From the NCBI GenBank assembly GCA_903632075.3, contig CAHIKZ030000579.1, forward strand, positions 1 to 64,000: a DNA stretch of 64,000 nucleotides. The letters are read 5' to 3'. The notes beneath the pieces were generated by a model. The model worked only from the letters and a program-made list of their open reading frames with translations. It made no database searches and was not told where the DNA came from. The DNA is from Acanthosepion pharaonis (Eukaryota > Mollusca > Cephalopoda > Sepiida > Sepiidae). The translations under genes and the position numbers were made by a program. Below, one piece after another: positions 1 through 14,189 of this stretch (positions within the stretch are counted from its first letter, which is position 1; the number at the start of each line of letters is the position of its first letter).

Positions 1-8
1 GAAGACAA

Positions 9-435
9 GAAGGCCTCTGGCATGAAACAAATACTACATTTGCAGCATCCTTCTTGACAGGTAAAACACTCTTCTCCTCCCACTGCCAATCCTATCGGAG
101 AATCTGGAAGGAGAGCCCCCTGCATCTCCTCCATCCAAGATTCTCCTTGACCCTTCCACTGAGCCAGGTTGTGATACAAGGTCGATTTTTAATGTGGACA
201 CCCGAGTTTTTCCAGTCGGGCTACTGGTCTAATTTTGTTTAAGCTGGTTAGAGCTTGTCTAAGCTAGTCATAGCCTGTCATACCAACACTACATAACATG
301 TTACACAATGGTGGGAGGACGCAAGAGAGGAGAGAAGGCCTCCGATACAGAACAGATACTAAATTTGCAGCATCCATTCTGATGGGAAAATCCCTGTTTT
401 CCTCTCCTGCCGATCCCTTCAGAAGAATCCGGAAA
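9..435. repeat. Two related units about 325 bp apart
   Basis: The stretch 9-110 (GAAGGCCTC, TTTGCAGCATCC, TCGGAGAATC) recurs diverged at 334-435 (GAAGGCCTC, TTTGCAGCATCC, AGAAGAATCCGG). It looks like a decayed tandem or mobile repeat entering from the left edge. I do not recognise the family; the small ORFs here look spurious. Confidence 0.5.
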
Positions 436-479
436 TCCAATCAGTTCCTAACCATGAGGCCTTGTTTTCTGATGTCTTA

Positions 480-1395
480 ATCAATTTACCATCAAATGTG
501 TTCATAGTTTGTGGTGGACTTCACCATATTAATTTAACTTTAGATTAGGAAATGGCTGATGCAGAAAAGGATAACCAAAAGACATTGTTACATATAAGAT
601 TTGTATTTAACAAGATGTATAATATCAAACAACGATGTGAAACAAAGCATGCATTTAAGTAAGAAAAGGTTGAATAAAACAAGAATTGTCTCTCTTTAAC
701 TGTTATTTTAGTATTTCAAAGTTCACTGGAAGAATGTTCATGAGAGTCTTTTGTAATGTTTGTACTTGTAAGCTTTTGCTGTGTAAGAAAAGATTATGTG
801 AGTATATACAAGGTATGTTCAGCATGTGAGTGGTGTGTGTGAGTGAGAAGGTTGGAGCATGGTTTCAACTGTTGTGAATTTGTTTGGCAGCTGAAATCTC
901 ACTAAAAAGGGTTAGAAAATTCTTGTTTAAATAAGTGACTATAGGTTCCAGATCGCTGCACAGGAAGAATTATTCTTCACGTGCAGACGATCTGATTGGT
1001 TGGCATCTACCAATCAGCGAGCAAGCTTAGGGGAGACTTAAGAAAGCTTCTGTGATCCGTTTCTCCCAAAAGTGCACAAAACTGACTACATAAAAATAGA
1101 GCGATTACAAAATTGTCGCATTGCTGCAATTTGTAAATTGTCTAGAATAACGTAGTGGTGATTAATTAACCAATGAATGCTTGGCGTTGTATGTGATTTG
1201 TATTTTTGTATGTATGTATGTATGTATGTTTGGGTGTAATAGATCCACACAAGTTAAGTATAGTGTAGCAGATGATAAATTTCATTAAGGTTTTGTATTT
1301 TTTTTTGTAAGGGGTGGGGGACAACCCTTAAAACACGTGACCTTTTATTAATAGATTTATCGGTCTGTACATCTATATTTGAGAAATTCTGCATC
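480..1395. other. Intergenic, no feature recognised
   Basis: AT-rich non-coding DNA; a (TATG)n run near 1210-1228 is the only simple repeat. No supported ORF. Confidence 0.4.
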
Positions 1396-2068
1396 GATCA
1401 TACTTATTATAAAACCCAGGTTGTGTGTGTGTGTGTGTGTCTGTACATTTATATATTGGATCGGATTTCCTACATTTTTCAACTGATTCCAACAAAACTT
1501 CACAGGACTATGTAAAATTACCTTGCGGTGGTTCTGACAGCGCCAAAAATTGGAAAAACACATGTTTTTGCACGAAATCAATTTGAAAACCCGATTAAGA
1601 GGCATAGCGAGAATGAAAGGGAGACAACTCATATCGAGTTATACTTATTATAAAACCCAGGTTGTTTGTGTGTGTGTGTGTTCGTTTATATATGGGATCA
1701 GATTTCCTACATTTTTCAACCGATTTCAGCAAAATTTCACTTTTGGGGGGGCAGGTAGTGTTTCTTATTGTCTTTCACACTTTTTTCTTTATTTTTACAT
1801 TCAGAATGCTTTAAAAATTCCATTTACAAGACAATTGTTTATAATAAAATTCTATTCAATCGGTAGACTCACAACGATTAAAAACAATGTTTTTTTGTTT
1901 GAGTTTGGGTTTGACAATTCGTAAAAAAAAAAAAAAATAAAAAAAAACTAATTAAGTGTCTGTCAACCTTAAACAATAATCTTTGTCAATTTTATTTTTC
2001 AGTCTTTATGATGGTCGATACTTGATCTATCTCTTATTGTTACATCCCGAACGCGCCCGGCTCTACTA
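1396..2068 (+). mobile_element. Possible non-autonomous Helitron-like element
   Basis: A start-like TTATAAAACCCAGGTTGTGTG occurs twice (near 1407 and 1649), each followed by a similar body (GGATC-GATTTCCTACATTTTTC). The right end near 2046-2072 has a short GC-rich palindrome (CGCGCCCGG) and then CTACTAGT, resembling the hairpin plus CTAG of Helitron 3' ends. No Rep/helicase coding is present. The two starts suggest a nested or tandem copy. Confidence 0.35.
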
Positions 2069-2074
2069 CTAGTA

Positions 2075-3100
2075 TACATATATAAAAACAAATCAAAATT
2101 CTTTTAAAAATAGTCAGGGTTCTTCAGATTGTAATAAGGTTTAAAATATATAATTAGTAAATATAGTTTTACTTAATAGCAATATTCCCTAAAAAATATC
2201 TCATTGAATTTGAACTTTAAAAGATTCAAAAACTTTATAAATTATTCAATTTTAAATTGTAAAAAATAAAAACAAATCTTGTAAAAATTCATTTACATCA
2301 AAAATTTTTTCTTCTTCAGGCAATACTGTCTTTTAATATATATTATTCATAAAAGCAATTAAAAGCTTCTCTATTAAATAATGTCTTAGTTTTATTGCAC
2401 TTTTTATTTTTCTATTCAGAACAGATTTTCAGTAAGATCAAGTCCGATTTTACAAAATAAAATTAGTGATTTAAATTCTTCAAAGAATTCTACTTTTAAC
2501 TAATATAGTCACTAAAAATTAATAATGAATTTCTCAAGGTTTCATAAAATTAAGGGAGAGAAACACGTGTAAAATAAAAATATTTTTGCCAAGATTTTCT
2601 AATAAAAAATTTCAAGAATAATTTCAATTATTTGTGAATAAGTCCTGAAAATTTCATTAAACTCCAAGAATTATTTCATTTTTTGCAAGAATTTCATAAT
2701 TAATGTGTCTGTTACCGCAAAGATGCCAAAATTTGCTATGATAAAAAAAAAGTTAGTACAGCCACTGACGCAAAAAAAATCCTCAAGTTTTTTAATAAAA
2801 ATTTCGAATGTTCTAAAAAGGAGTAAAAAAAAAAAGATTAATAAAAAAAAATGCTTTGACACTTCTTCATAATAATATAACTATTTTGATGATAAAATTA
2901 GGTTTTCGTTTTGATGTTTTTTTTAATCACTGTATGCTGACTTTTTTTTTGTGGAGGTGTCTCCTAAATGCAACATGTGTCAGAGGGCCCATGCAAGCTT
3001 ATTAAACAAAAAAAAATTATCGGTCTAGGTTTATTTTATTTGTTATATCCGAAAATACACGCATCACCTTAATTATTTAGTATATAATTGTTCAGCATTT
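2075..3100. other. Very AT-rich upstream flank
   Basis: No ORF or repeat family recognised. This region precedes the AATF promoter. Confidence 0.4.
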
Positions 3101-3159
3101 CTGTAATTAAAATAAGTCTCTGTATATCATCTTTTAGAATGTAAGAAAACTTTTCTTAC

Positions 3160-3222
3160 TAAAACCGGAAGTAGAATTCTTCTTTTTGAAAACTAAATAT
3201 AGTCAAGCATTCAAAATGGCGT
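3160..3222 (+). promoter_or_regulatory. AATF: Probable AATF core promoter/5'UTR with ETS and YY1-like sites
   Basis: CCGGAAGT at 3165-3172 is the consensus ETS/GABP site, and AAAATGGCG over the start codon (3213-3221) resembles a YY1 site. Both are typical of housekeeping and ribosome-biogenesis promoters. No TATA box is evident. The transcription start is unknown, so the ETS site could lie in the promoter or the 5'UTR. Confidence 0.5.
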
Positions 3223-3294
3223 TAAGCGATATTTTGGAAAATCTAACGAAGCCTGCTCCTTCATTTTTTGATGCCGAAGACGATTTTGGAGACA
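3216..3294 (+). CDS. AATF: AATF exon 1 (residues 1-26, phase 1 end)
   Basis: Begins MALSDILENLTKPAPSFFDA. The start context is CAAAATGG (A at -3, G at +4). The donor GTAAGT is at 3295. The last base is the first base of a split Asn codon. Confidence 0.9.
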
Positions 3295-6200
3295 GTAAGT
3301 GATGATTATTCAAATATAAATTTTGATGACCATCATTTGAGAACATTTTATGTTGATTCTTCGAATATATTTACGCGATATTAACTTTTCCGCTTGTACG
3401 TTTAACGCCCCAATTGGAACATGTGTTTCTTGTTGTCAGTGTAAAAAACTGTAAATACTAAGACAAATAATACTTTTTTAAAAATACAATTTCAAGTTTT
3501 TTTTTTCCAGTTGAAGAATGAAATATTGTTTAAAAAATATATTTCTATTTCACTTGGTTTCTTTATTTTTGCATTTTTAATTGATCATTTAGGCGTTAAA
3601 TACGTGGTTGAATGCTCCACGTGTTTAAAAATAAAAGGAAAAGTATTATTATTTTTTTTTTAAATGAAAGTAACAAAACTGTCATTGAAAAACTTTGTTG
3701 TTGATAATAATGATTAATCTCTGAGATTCGCAACAAAGAAAAGTGTTGTAAATTTATGGAACCAAGAAACTTGTCATTACTTCATCTCTCTTTCTCTAGT
3801 AGCGACAACCATCATTCTGGCATGAAATGAGTGTTGTTGAGAACAAATTTAGTCTCTAAAAAACTATTTTATTGGTAAATTTTGGTTTTGTTTCTCGAGC
3901 GCTAATATCACTTAAAATTTTTCCGAAATCGTCATAATTGCGTGCAACAAATGTACATGCTGAACTCGAATTAACAATTAAATTATGAAGAAACCTTCAT
4001 AATTTTGGAGTTCTGTTATCGACAAGAAAAATCGAACTTCTTGTTGGTCATTCGTCCCCCATTACTGCCATCATGTTTAATTTACTGCGTAGTACCTACG
4101 CAGGCGTAATCAGAAAAATTGGCCGTTATTTTACAGACTTTACCTTTCAGAAAATCACTACGCACTACCGTAAAGAAATGTAATTTTTTTTTTTGCTATT
4201 CAAAACGGAAAAAAGATTCTGTTGTATTATTTAATTTGTTTTTGTTATAAATAAAACTACACTTACCAAAAAAAAAAAAAAAAAAAATTACATTTCTTTA
4301 CAGTGTAGTGCGTATTGATTTTCTAAAAGGAAAGTCTGTAAAAAAAGATAAATAGGCCAAATTTTTTGATTACGCCAATTTGTAAGGTATACGCAGTAAA
4401 TTAGTAAACATGATGGCAGTAATGGGGGGACAATAACCAACAAGAATCCGGTTTTTTCTTGTCGAAAATTCAAAATATTATTAAGGTTTCTTCATAATTT
4501 AATTGTTAATTCGTGTTCAGCATGTATGTACATTTGCACAGAATTATGACGATTTTGGAAAAATCTTAAGGGATATTAGCGCTCAGGAAACACAACCAAA
4601 ATTTACCATTTTTTTTAGTCAGTTAGAATTAGACATGCATTTCGCCTCCTTCCTTCCAGTTGATCTCAACTCTGCTGTGGTTTAGCAAATTGTGCCAGTC
4701 CCTTTGCAAGAATTTTTGTTTGGAACAATTAATTAATCAATCGTGCCAGTCTATTACTTTTTCGGTTATCAAGTAATTTTATTATTTTATATCGGAGAGC
4801 TGAGTTCGAATTCCAGTCGAATCCATTCCAGTACATTCACTTACCCTTGGGAAAGTTATGAATCCTAGTCTTCTCCCCCTGCCCCAGCTATGGGTAAATA
4901 GCAGGACAGACGGGGTTTTATAGCCATGGATGGCAACTGGTCTACTGAGAAAGAAATGGCAACCTACTGCGGGAAAAAATCTGCCTCGTCAATCATATAT
5001 CGAAAGATACATGATCGCCTAAGCGTGTATCACGCATGGCACATAACTAACTGAATTATTTGATAAACAATGCAGACTCCCTTGTTGTGTACGAGGACCA
5101 CAGTTTCACTACACTAGGGGTTGTTGTGTAAAATTGGTTTCGGGAATGAGAAAAGGGATCACTTTTCCCAAAGTATTTTTGTGTGAAACGACTAAAAAAA
5201 TAGTTTTGGAGACTAAATTTGTTCTCAACATTTCATTTTCCACTCGACTGATGACTGAACTCTCCACTTTACATGGCATTCAGGCATATTTTACCAAGCT
5301 TCCACCAATGAAGTAACACGAGTTTTACTTTTGTCGTTCCAACTCGGCACAAGGCTGACTTAAGTTCAACCATTATGACCATTCTTATCACTTACTTCTG
5401 CACCAAAAAAAAGAAGAAAAACAGACATACTTTAGACATTGATATCTTTGTTTCCCTACAGTTTCCATAAAAAGAATAAGCAGTTTGTAGTAGAAATCCA
5501 AGTTTTTGTTGCTTCTACACATTAATAATTGTTTATACGTGAATAACACGCGACGTAAATGTAGTGTAAAACAAAAGAGACCTGATAAGGGCTGAAGAAT
5601 AGATCAGTCGAAATGTTTTATACAAAGAAGAGACAAGAGTCTATAATGGATATATAAAATTAAGTGCTTTGGCAGGCGAATCTCTTTCAACATTTTTTTT
5701 ATAAATTTTATATGAATTATTATTATTATTATTTTTTTTTTTTTTTTTTTAAAGGTGAATTTATCAAAATCCTTTCTTGTGTGACAGTGATGATAGAATA
5801 ATAAATTCCAAATTGGATGTTAAGTTAACAGTAGAAAACAAAAATAAAACTAAATTAAAAACGTATGTAGATGAAAATTATTCTCATATATATTCTGTAG
5901 AATGTTTCCTTATTTGTACTTCTTTCTGTTTTTAGATACTCATGCTCAACTTACTACCAAAGGAAAAGATGAAGTGGAAAGTATTGGTTCTTCTAAGCTC
6001 CGTCAGCAAGCAGCTTCACTTCTCTCAGACACTGATGTCAAATATGCTGGAAAGAAATCTTCACGCAAGCAAATCTTTGAACAACATCCAGGTAAGAATG
6101 ACTTAGTTTTTTTTTTTTTTACCTCTCTGAACAGGATTCACATGACAAACACTGAATTATCTCCCTTACATTTTCGTAACTAGAACTCAAATTCTCTTTG

Positions 6201-9200
6201 GATTGGCAGTCATGTAAATAACATGAATTCAAACGAAAAATATCGTTCCGAATGTAATATAATTTATTTCAAATATAATATTACAACTAATTTCTGCATT
6301 TTATACGCTATTTTTTGTTAATTTCTGATGCAATGGTGTTAGGTTTGATCTTTTTTTAAAATTTTTGCTTTACAAATTCCGAGATATATTTGGTCACAAA
6401 TATGAAATTATATTTCAGTTTTTAGTTGTTGAAAAATAGTTGAAATAGATACTTTTTTGTGTTATTTTCTAACTATTAAAGTTATTTTTGAATTGTTGTA
6501 ATATTGGTTTGATTTTAGAAAAATAAAAAAAAAAATAAAAATTAGTGGTTCTCCAATAATTCTGTTACTGAAATTTTTTTTAATCTTTGTAAATTACATT
6601 GTATGAATATAAAAATTAGCAATGGGAATAGTTGTCAAAATCTTCCCTGTCAATTAGTTTACTATACACTTTATATACACAAATAGGTACAATCCTATAT
6701 ACCAATCCATTACAGGAACCTTTAGTTACTAAATTTGCACTGGATTGGTTATGGAACCGTCCTTGGAGAAAAAGCAAGTGTTCTATGGGAATATTACTAA
6801 AGGAAAAAAAAAAATGAATGCTTTCATTGCAGAAAGATGTATTGCTTGGCTTGACATTGAGGCACCCAGATAGAATAAGTAGATAATTATTAAAGATTTA
6901 TGTTAGAAATTCAAAAGTGATTGAATGGGGAGGGGGATATTCTTTGTGGTAGGGAATTAAAAGAAAAGGACTATAAATCTGAATTTTGGATACTATTTTT
7001 CATTTTCTGATGCATGATTTCAAATTTAAAAGAAGACTTATAGTATGAGACTAATTAAGGAAATAATAATAATAATAATTAAGTATATGTTATTCAAATC
7101 TTGTTTAGAATTGTTGCTAGAATTTCGATGAAAACAGATAAGTGTTGTCTCTGCAACTATCTACGTGAACTGGCTAAAATGGTGTGTATGTGTGCTTATG
7201 AAGATGACCATCTGGAATAGAAATTTGTCTAATTAGGCAATTACCCCCCCTCCAACTACTTATTACTTATTACCCAATATCTAGTTTCAGACCTTTTCAT
7301 AAAAATCAACATAATTCCTACAGACTTGTAGGAAACACATTAATTGCATAATCACAACTTCCTTGGGGCAGTTGAGGCAGGGAATTTCAGTTCTGGATTT
7401 TACTGAATTTTACGTGATTTATTTTAGAGGCAAATATTCCCAATGCCTTTCTCACAAGTATTTTATAGGTTCAAATTAACATTTTAAAACAATATTTTTC
7501 TTCATTTAACATCTCTACTCCTTCACTCAAGATTACAAAGTTTCTCACTAAACAAAATTTCATGCACTAATAAGACTCGGTTAGGTCCACTGCCTTGTTA
7601 GACCTCGTTATTCTCTGAATAACATCTTGAAGGTCACATCTATCTTTCTCTCTCAAGATATAGTTTGGTTTTTCTACCTTCTTTTTTAGCTATGGCTTTC
7701 TTATCTGACTTTAAGGGAAATGCTAGTTTTTCTCCTCTCCCATTATAATAAAGGGAAGAAAAATCATTCATTTCTTGATGAAAGCTGAAGAATAGATAAG
7801 TGAAAGTATTACCAATATCAAAAAATACAAAAGCCAAGTTCAATTTTCTTGTCAAAATTTGGAATGGAATTTGCTCTTGAGTCATTCCGTGTCAAATCAA
7901 CAAGAGTCTGACTATTATCAACATGGATTTTTTTCAAATTTGGTACACTTATAGAGCTTCATGATACAAATTGAATGGTACCTATTTTACATCTCTAGGT
8001 CTTTTTCCTTTTCCAGAGATATGACCCTTACCAAAAAGGTGAATTTTGGAAAATAGTCACAAAGTTTAAATATCAATATCTCGGTTGTTTTTCCATCTAC
8101 AAAGCTAAATTATGTACCATTTTAAAGTACTTGGATAAATCTAAAGGTGATCTATTTATTTTTTTTGTTTAAAGGTCAAATACGATAATTTAACTTTGAC
8201 CATAATTTTTCAAAAATGTATCTTTTTTAATTTTTTTTTTTTTTAAATTTGACAGCTAATTTGTCTGCTTTTTGACAAGATATGCACAGAATCTTGTGGT
8301 CAACTTTTGAATGTGGTCTGAGTTACAAGGGTTTTACTGAGTTGGGCTAAATTCAAAATGGCAGATTTTGCTATTTGCCACTATATGCTAACATTTTCAT
8401 ATCTTCCAATATGGTCAAGTTGTATATCTTTAGAAAGCTCTTTGAATGCTGATTAATAAGAACTATGATAATAAGATCAACAGAATTTGTGCTGTTTGTG
8501 GTTAAATTTTGACCAATTCAGTGGAAAATAATCTTATTTTTGGTTTTGTTTACATTTTTATTATACAATAAATAGATTTTTATATGAAGAAGTGACATAG
8601 TGAAAATAATTATTTAAAAATGTGTTAATAGTTTCAAATAGGTGATGTGGTTGGAATATTTTTATTTAAAAAAGAATTTTCAGTAATGAAACATTTTGTT
8701 CTAGAATGAACCACAGCCTAAATTATAAAGGTGAGGGGAAATTTCCTGAATATTTACTAAAAGTGTTGGTTGGAATAAGGGTGCCTTGGGTGGGTTCTTC
8801 TCTTAAAAAGAATAATCATCATTGTTATTTGAAACTGAACAGTGATACTTTATAAGATGATCCTTTTTGACTTTGTAAAGAGGATTGTTCTGATCATATG
8901 ATGAAGGGAACAAAATTCAAACAACTCGCAGAACAACAATTTAGACAAGAGGCTTCCTTTCCGATGTGGAGTCCAGATGTGCTTGTAAAATTTGATGTAA
9001 ATCAGTATAAATTGATAAATCATAAATTTGTATTTTAAAATAATGAATAAACACATGTTGCATTTTAGTCATCTGTGTATATTATCATTGAAAATAATTA
9101 AAAAGAAAAGAATATGTCTTAAAATTTGCTCCATTAGTGTAACAATGATCCCTAAAATGTTAATTTTTCACCCAAAATAGGGTTGGGCATCTAATATATA

Positions 9201-12200
9201 GGCTGGTTAGTCAAGAAGTCATTTTTTAGTTGCAAAAATACAAAATTTGGTGATTAAAAGAAATACTCATAAATTTTTGTATCGCAATAACTACCATACT
9301 CTCCAGCTTACAAGATGCACTTTTTTCCCCCCCCAAAAATACCTTGAACAATATGTGTGTCTTCCAAGACAAATGTAAAGCAATGCCCAGGCTCAAGTAA
9401 GCTTGGATGGTCACCTAATTGGCTTGACTGATAAGGAAGTGGATTTGTATGTTGAGTCATTAAGCTATAATGTTAGCTATCTAATTCACCCTTTTATATG
9501 TCAGTACTTAGCTGTTACAAGTATTTCTAAGATTAAATCTTCCTGAAGCTGAGCCACATGCTTAAACATGCTCTGTTTACTAGCAGCAGTGGGAGCCTTT
9601 CTGCTCTTGACTAGTATGTCATTGCCATACAAACAAATTGGACGAGTGATTAATGTAAACAATATGTGGTACCCAGTATGTGAGGGATGCATGGTGAATA
9701 TGTTGTTGTATGAGAATGACTTTTTTTTTCTTAGAAATTTCTTTCTAGTATTAGGGTGTGTCCTCCACGCTAGAATATACTGTATATAAAAAGTTACATA
9801 GCCGTAAACCACTCACATTCCCTCTGTATTCTGTTAGTGAGAAGTAAGTTCCACTCACAGTTTCTTCCTGTGAATCACTGGTCTGTGGAACTCACTCCTA
9901 AGAGAATGTTTCCCCCAATCACTACAATCTTAACCTGTTCAAGGACAGGGTTAACCACCCCTATCCGCTAAAATTACCTCCTAATGTAACCCTCTATCTT
10001 GACTGGCCCCTTATAAAGGGAAAATGTTGCTGTAAAAAAAAAAAAAAAAAAAAATGGATGATTTGAATTATATAGATAGCACAGAGATTCATATGACGTA
10101 CCATTTTATCTGTGTTCTTATTTAATAACTAAATTTATGTTTTTATGAAGAATGTTTGGTTATTTCATTCTTCCTCTCTAGTCATGGAGATTTTGAGGAG
10201 CATGAAACCACTTCTTAATTTGCTGTTGTTCCCAGGTCCACCCTGACTTGGGGTGGTAGCATATGTTAGGGTCCCAGCTATGGGCAAATAGTTAAATCTC
10301 AAACTGGAGTCAAAACACTATGAAAGTATAAAAATACATTTTTATAGTACCAGCAATACATTTTCATAGAAAAAAAATTTTTTAAATATTTCTATCAATA
10401 CATTCTTGTCAAAAAATAAAATCTACCAGTAATACATTTTTATAAAAGAATTTACTAATGTTCTGCATTAAATTACCCATGAAGGAGTTGATATGCCAAC
10501 AAACAAACAAACACACACACAAACCTCTGATCGAGAGATTGAAGGTTTTGAGGAACATGGAACCACTTCTTAATTGCTATTCCCAAGTCCACCCTGCCTT
10601 GGGGTGGTAGCACATGTTAGGGTTTCAGCTATGGGGAAAATAGTGAAGCCCCCAAACAAAACACTATGAAAGTATAAAAATATCTATTCATAGTAGAATG
10701 ATCAACAATATATTTTATCTATAGTTGAAGGCATGCAGTTGTGTTCAAAATATTTACATTTAGGCATTAAATAACCCATAGAGGTTTTGATATGCCGCTA
10801 AAAAAAAAATCAACCAGACAATGAACATGAAAGAACTCTTTCATGACATTAATCCATATAATATCCTACAGTTTCTTAAAGAAACAACATTATATTCCAA
10901 AATATAACTACAACATAAAATAGACATCACTGCCTGTAGTAATTATGTCCAAACAAACATGAATATACACAAAAGCTGAATTTTGGCAATAAATGACCCA
11001 TGAAGGAGTTGATATGCTGTTAAATAAACAAATCAATCAATTCCTCCTCTCTGAGTTTTATTTCTCTTAATATTTTCAGAAAATGGTGATATTTCTGATG
11101 AGGTAAATAATGATGTGGGAGACTTGGATTCTGAAGATGACATAGACATTGAAAGTTTCAATAAAAATATCAAAGAAAAATTCCAGACTGGAAGGTAAGC
11201 AGTATTAATAATAAAAATCAATAATTTGTTTCTTGAATTAATACTGTTAATTAATCTTATATTACTTAGATATTTTTTTCCTCAAAGTGTAACATATCAC
11301 AGTTCTTTTTCTACCAATTTCTCCATTGATTTGTGTCAGATATTTCTCCATTGATTTGTGTCAGATATTTCTCCATTGATTTAGTCAGATATTGATTGAT
11401 TTGTGTCAGATATTTCTCCATTGATTTGTGTCAGATATTTCTCCATTGATTTGTGTCAGATATTTCTCCATTGATTTGTGTCAGATATTTCTCCATTGAT
11501 TTGTGTCAGATATTTCTCCATTGATTTGTGTCAGATATTTCTCCATTGATTTTTCAGATATTTCTCCATTGATTTTGTCAGATATTTCTCATTCAGATAT
11601 TTTCCATTGATTTGTGTCAGATATTTCTCCATTGATTTGTGTCAGATATTTAAATTAATACAAAAACATGAATTTAAATATTTAAAAGTTAAATATGTAT
11701 GAAAGCTGAAAAACAAATTGCATTTGAGCTGTATTTATAAAATAGTATTGCAGTGAAGTAACTGTTAGGTCACTCTATATAATTGAATATATATAAATTA
11801 AAAAAAAAGAAGCATAATTTATACTTATGGTGTACAGAAAAAGCATTTTCATCAATTTAGAAAACAAGCTTAAGGTGACAAGACAATATGAAAAAAGTAA
11901 AACTAAATTCCATGCTTGTCTGTCTGCATTTATTTTCACACAAAAACTCTTGGGGAAATGTATGACTATCACTTCTCTTACCAGCTCTAGGTTAAACAGC
12001 AAGGAATACTCTTTATGGACAAAATTAAATATTTAGGTCTGATAATTGACAAGAAGGGCAGGAGACCAGATCCAGTATGTGCCGGTGCTATAAAGGACAT
12101 GCCTGCTCCTGTCGGTACCCTACAAAATTTCCTAGGGTTAGCAAGTTACTATAATGTATTTGTACCAAATATGCATTGTTTGCGAGCTCTGTTGAATGAG

Positions 12201-14106
12201 CTTTTGAAGAAAGATGCTAAATGGACAATGGAATGCCAAGAAGCATTTCAGAAAATTAAAAAAAATACTAGCATCAGACTTGTTCTTGATACACTACAAT
12301 CCAAAAAAAGAAATAATCGTAGCAAGTGACGCTAGTGCATATGGTATAAGGACCTGCATTATGCATTAACTAGAAACAGCTCGATTAAACTGACTACATA
12401 TGCATCCAGGGTGCTTTTTCCAGCTGAAAAAAAATTACTCCATGATTGAAAAGGAAAGTTTAGTGATTGTCTTTGTTCTGAAAAAATTTCATAGATTCAT
12501 TCACGGGAGAAGGTTTACTCTACAAACAGATCACAAACCACTATTTATGGGTCCAAAAAAAGATTACCGACTCATACGGCTAATAGGTTACAATGATGGG
12601 GAACCATTTTACTAAATTACGACTTTAAAATGGAATTCTTAAAATGATAAAAATATATATTTACAGTTTTGATTGAAGATGAATAAAATATTTTTTTCTT
12701 TAGGATTTTTTAGTTAATTTTTTGCCATTTCTAAATATTACGGTACATGTATCATAAATACGCTCAATATTTTTTTGCCATATAGTTTTCAGTAATCAGG
12801 GTGCAATAAAACAAAGTGGAAGCTCAATCAGATTGTAAAATTTAGGGTATAATATTAAGATTTAAAGGATCCTAATTCTATGTTATTTTCTATTTGTTCC
12901 CCACACAAAATGAACATAAACTTTGTCTTTTAAATTAAAATATTTTAGTATTTTTTTGTTTTTTGCTTGTAAATATTTTCTGAAATCAGATCGAACAAAC
13001 ATTTATAAAAATTTTAGAATCTATTGTTTCTGAATAAATGGAAAATATATTTTCTGATTTATTTTGAAAATTACTGCCAGTAATGATTTTAAGCAATTGA
13101 TACATCAAAATATTTAGTGTCTTGTTTATTTCTCAGTTTCAGCAATAAATAGTTGGGTAGTGGGGAAATCAGCAGAGCCGAGATAGCATTGTGAATGTTA
13201 CCCTGACCTTAGAAATAAGGACTGCCGAGTGTTCTACTGAGTAAAAATATCTTTATGTAGTTACCTAAAGCTAAACAATAATGTTCGAAATTTCAATGTG
13301 TCACCTGAAGATGGCCGGAGTGTACTGACTATGGCAATAAAGACAAGGACAATAGTAAATAGTTAAAATGTCTCATCTCAGAAACATCTCTCTCTATATA
13401 TATATATATATATGCCAGAGTAAACAAACAGTAAAATATTTAAGATCGTATGCATTAAAAGTGCTCAATATCAAGTTGAAAGATCAAATTTGCAGAGCTG
13501 TTTAATATTTTAAAAGAGACATGAATGCTGACCAGAATCATGGTTTCGACCACTAAAATATATATAAAGTTTTTTCTTTTTGTGTGTGTTTGTAACAATT
13601 GTGGGGCAGTGTGCAAAATTTTGATATAAGAGACACAGATGTCAAGACCCCATTTGCATCCACAAAAAGCTACTGCACTGAGAAACTACAAAGAGACTGC
13701 CTCAAAAAATGATGACACAGTTCACTGTAGGAAATAAATTGTAACTTTTTTTTTTTTTTTTGTGTATATAATAATCCCCTTCTTTCCCAGACTCTGAATT
13801 TACAAATTGAATCTATGGACTGTCAAAGATTACTCAGACTTTCCAAAGTTTACACAAAAAATATTGTGCTTTGGGAACATTTGCTGTAAAAAAAAAAAAA
13901 CTTGGGGCTGTAAATATGTAACATTTATGAAGGTAAAATACAGATATCTTTCCTGAGGGGTTTATAAATTGTACACTGTTCAATTATTAATGTTAACAAA
14001 CTATTTTACAATATTATAATTCGACTGAATGAAAATTACTTACAATATAATACATATTACTTATAATACATTCCTTCTTGCTGTCAATTTTGATGGCTCT
14101 AAAGTA

Positions 14107-14189
<83 letters not shown>

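Noticed and set aside
1357..1924. Two overlapping ORFs on opposite strands at the Helitron-like element
   Set aside because: They run through TG repeats and lack any known domain; both look accidental.
7865..8520. Even-composition block in intron 2 that might be a gene or named transposon
   Set aside because: No frame of useful length, no terminal repeats or motifs that I could recognise; left as unclassified.
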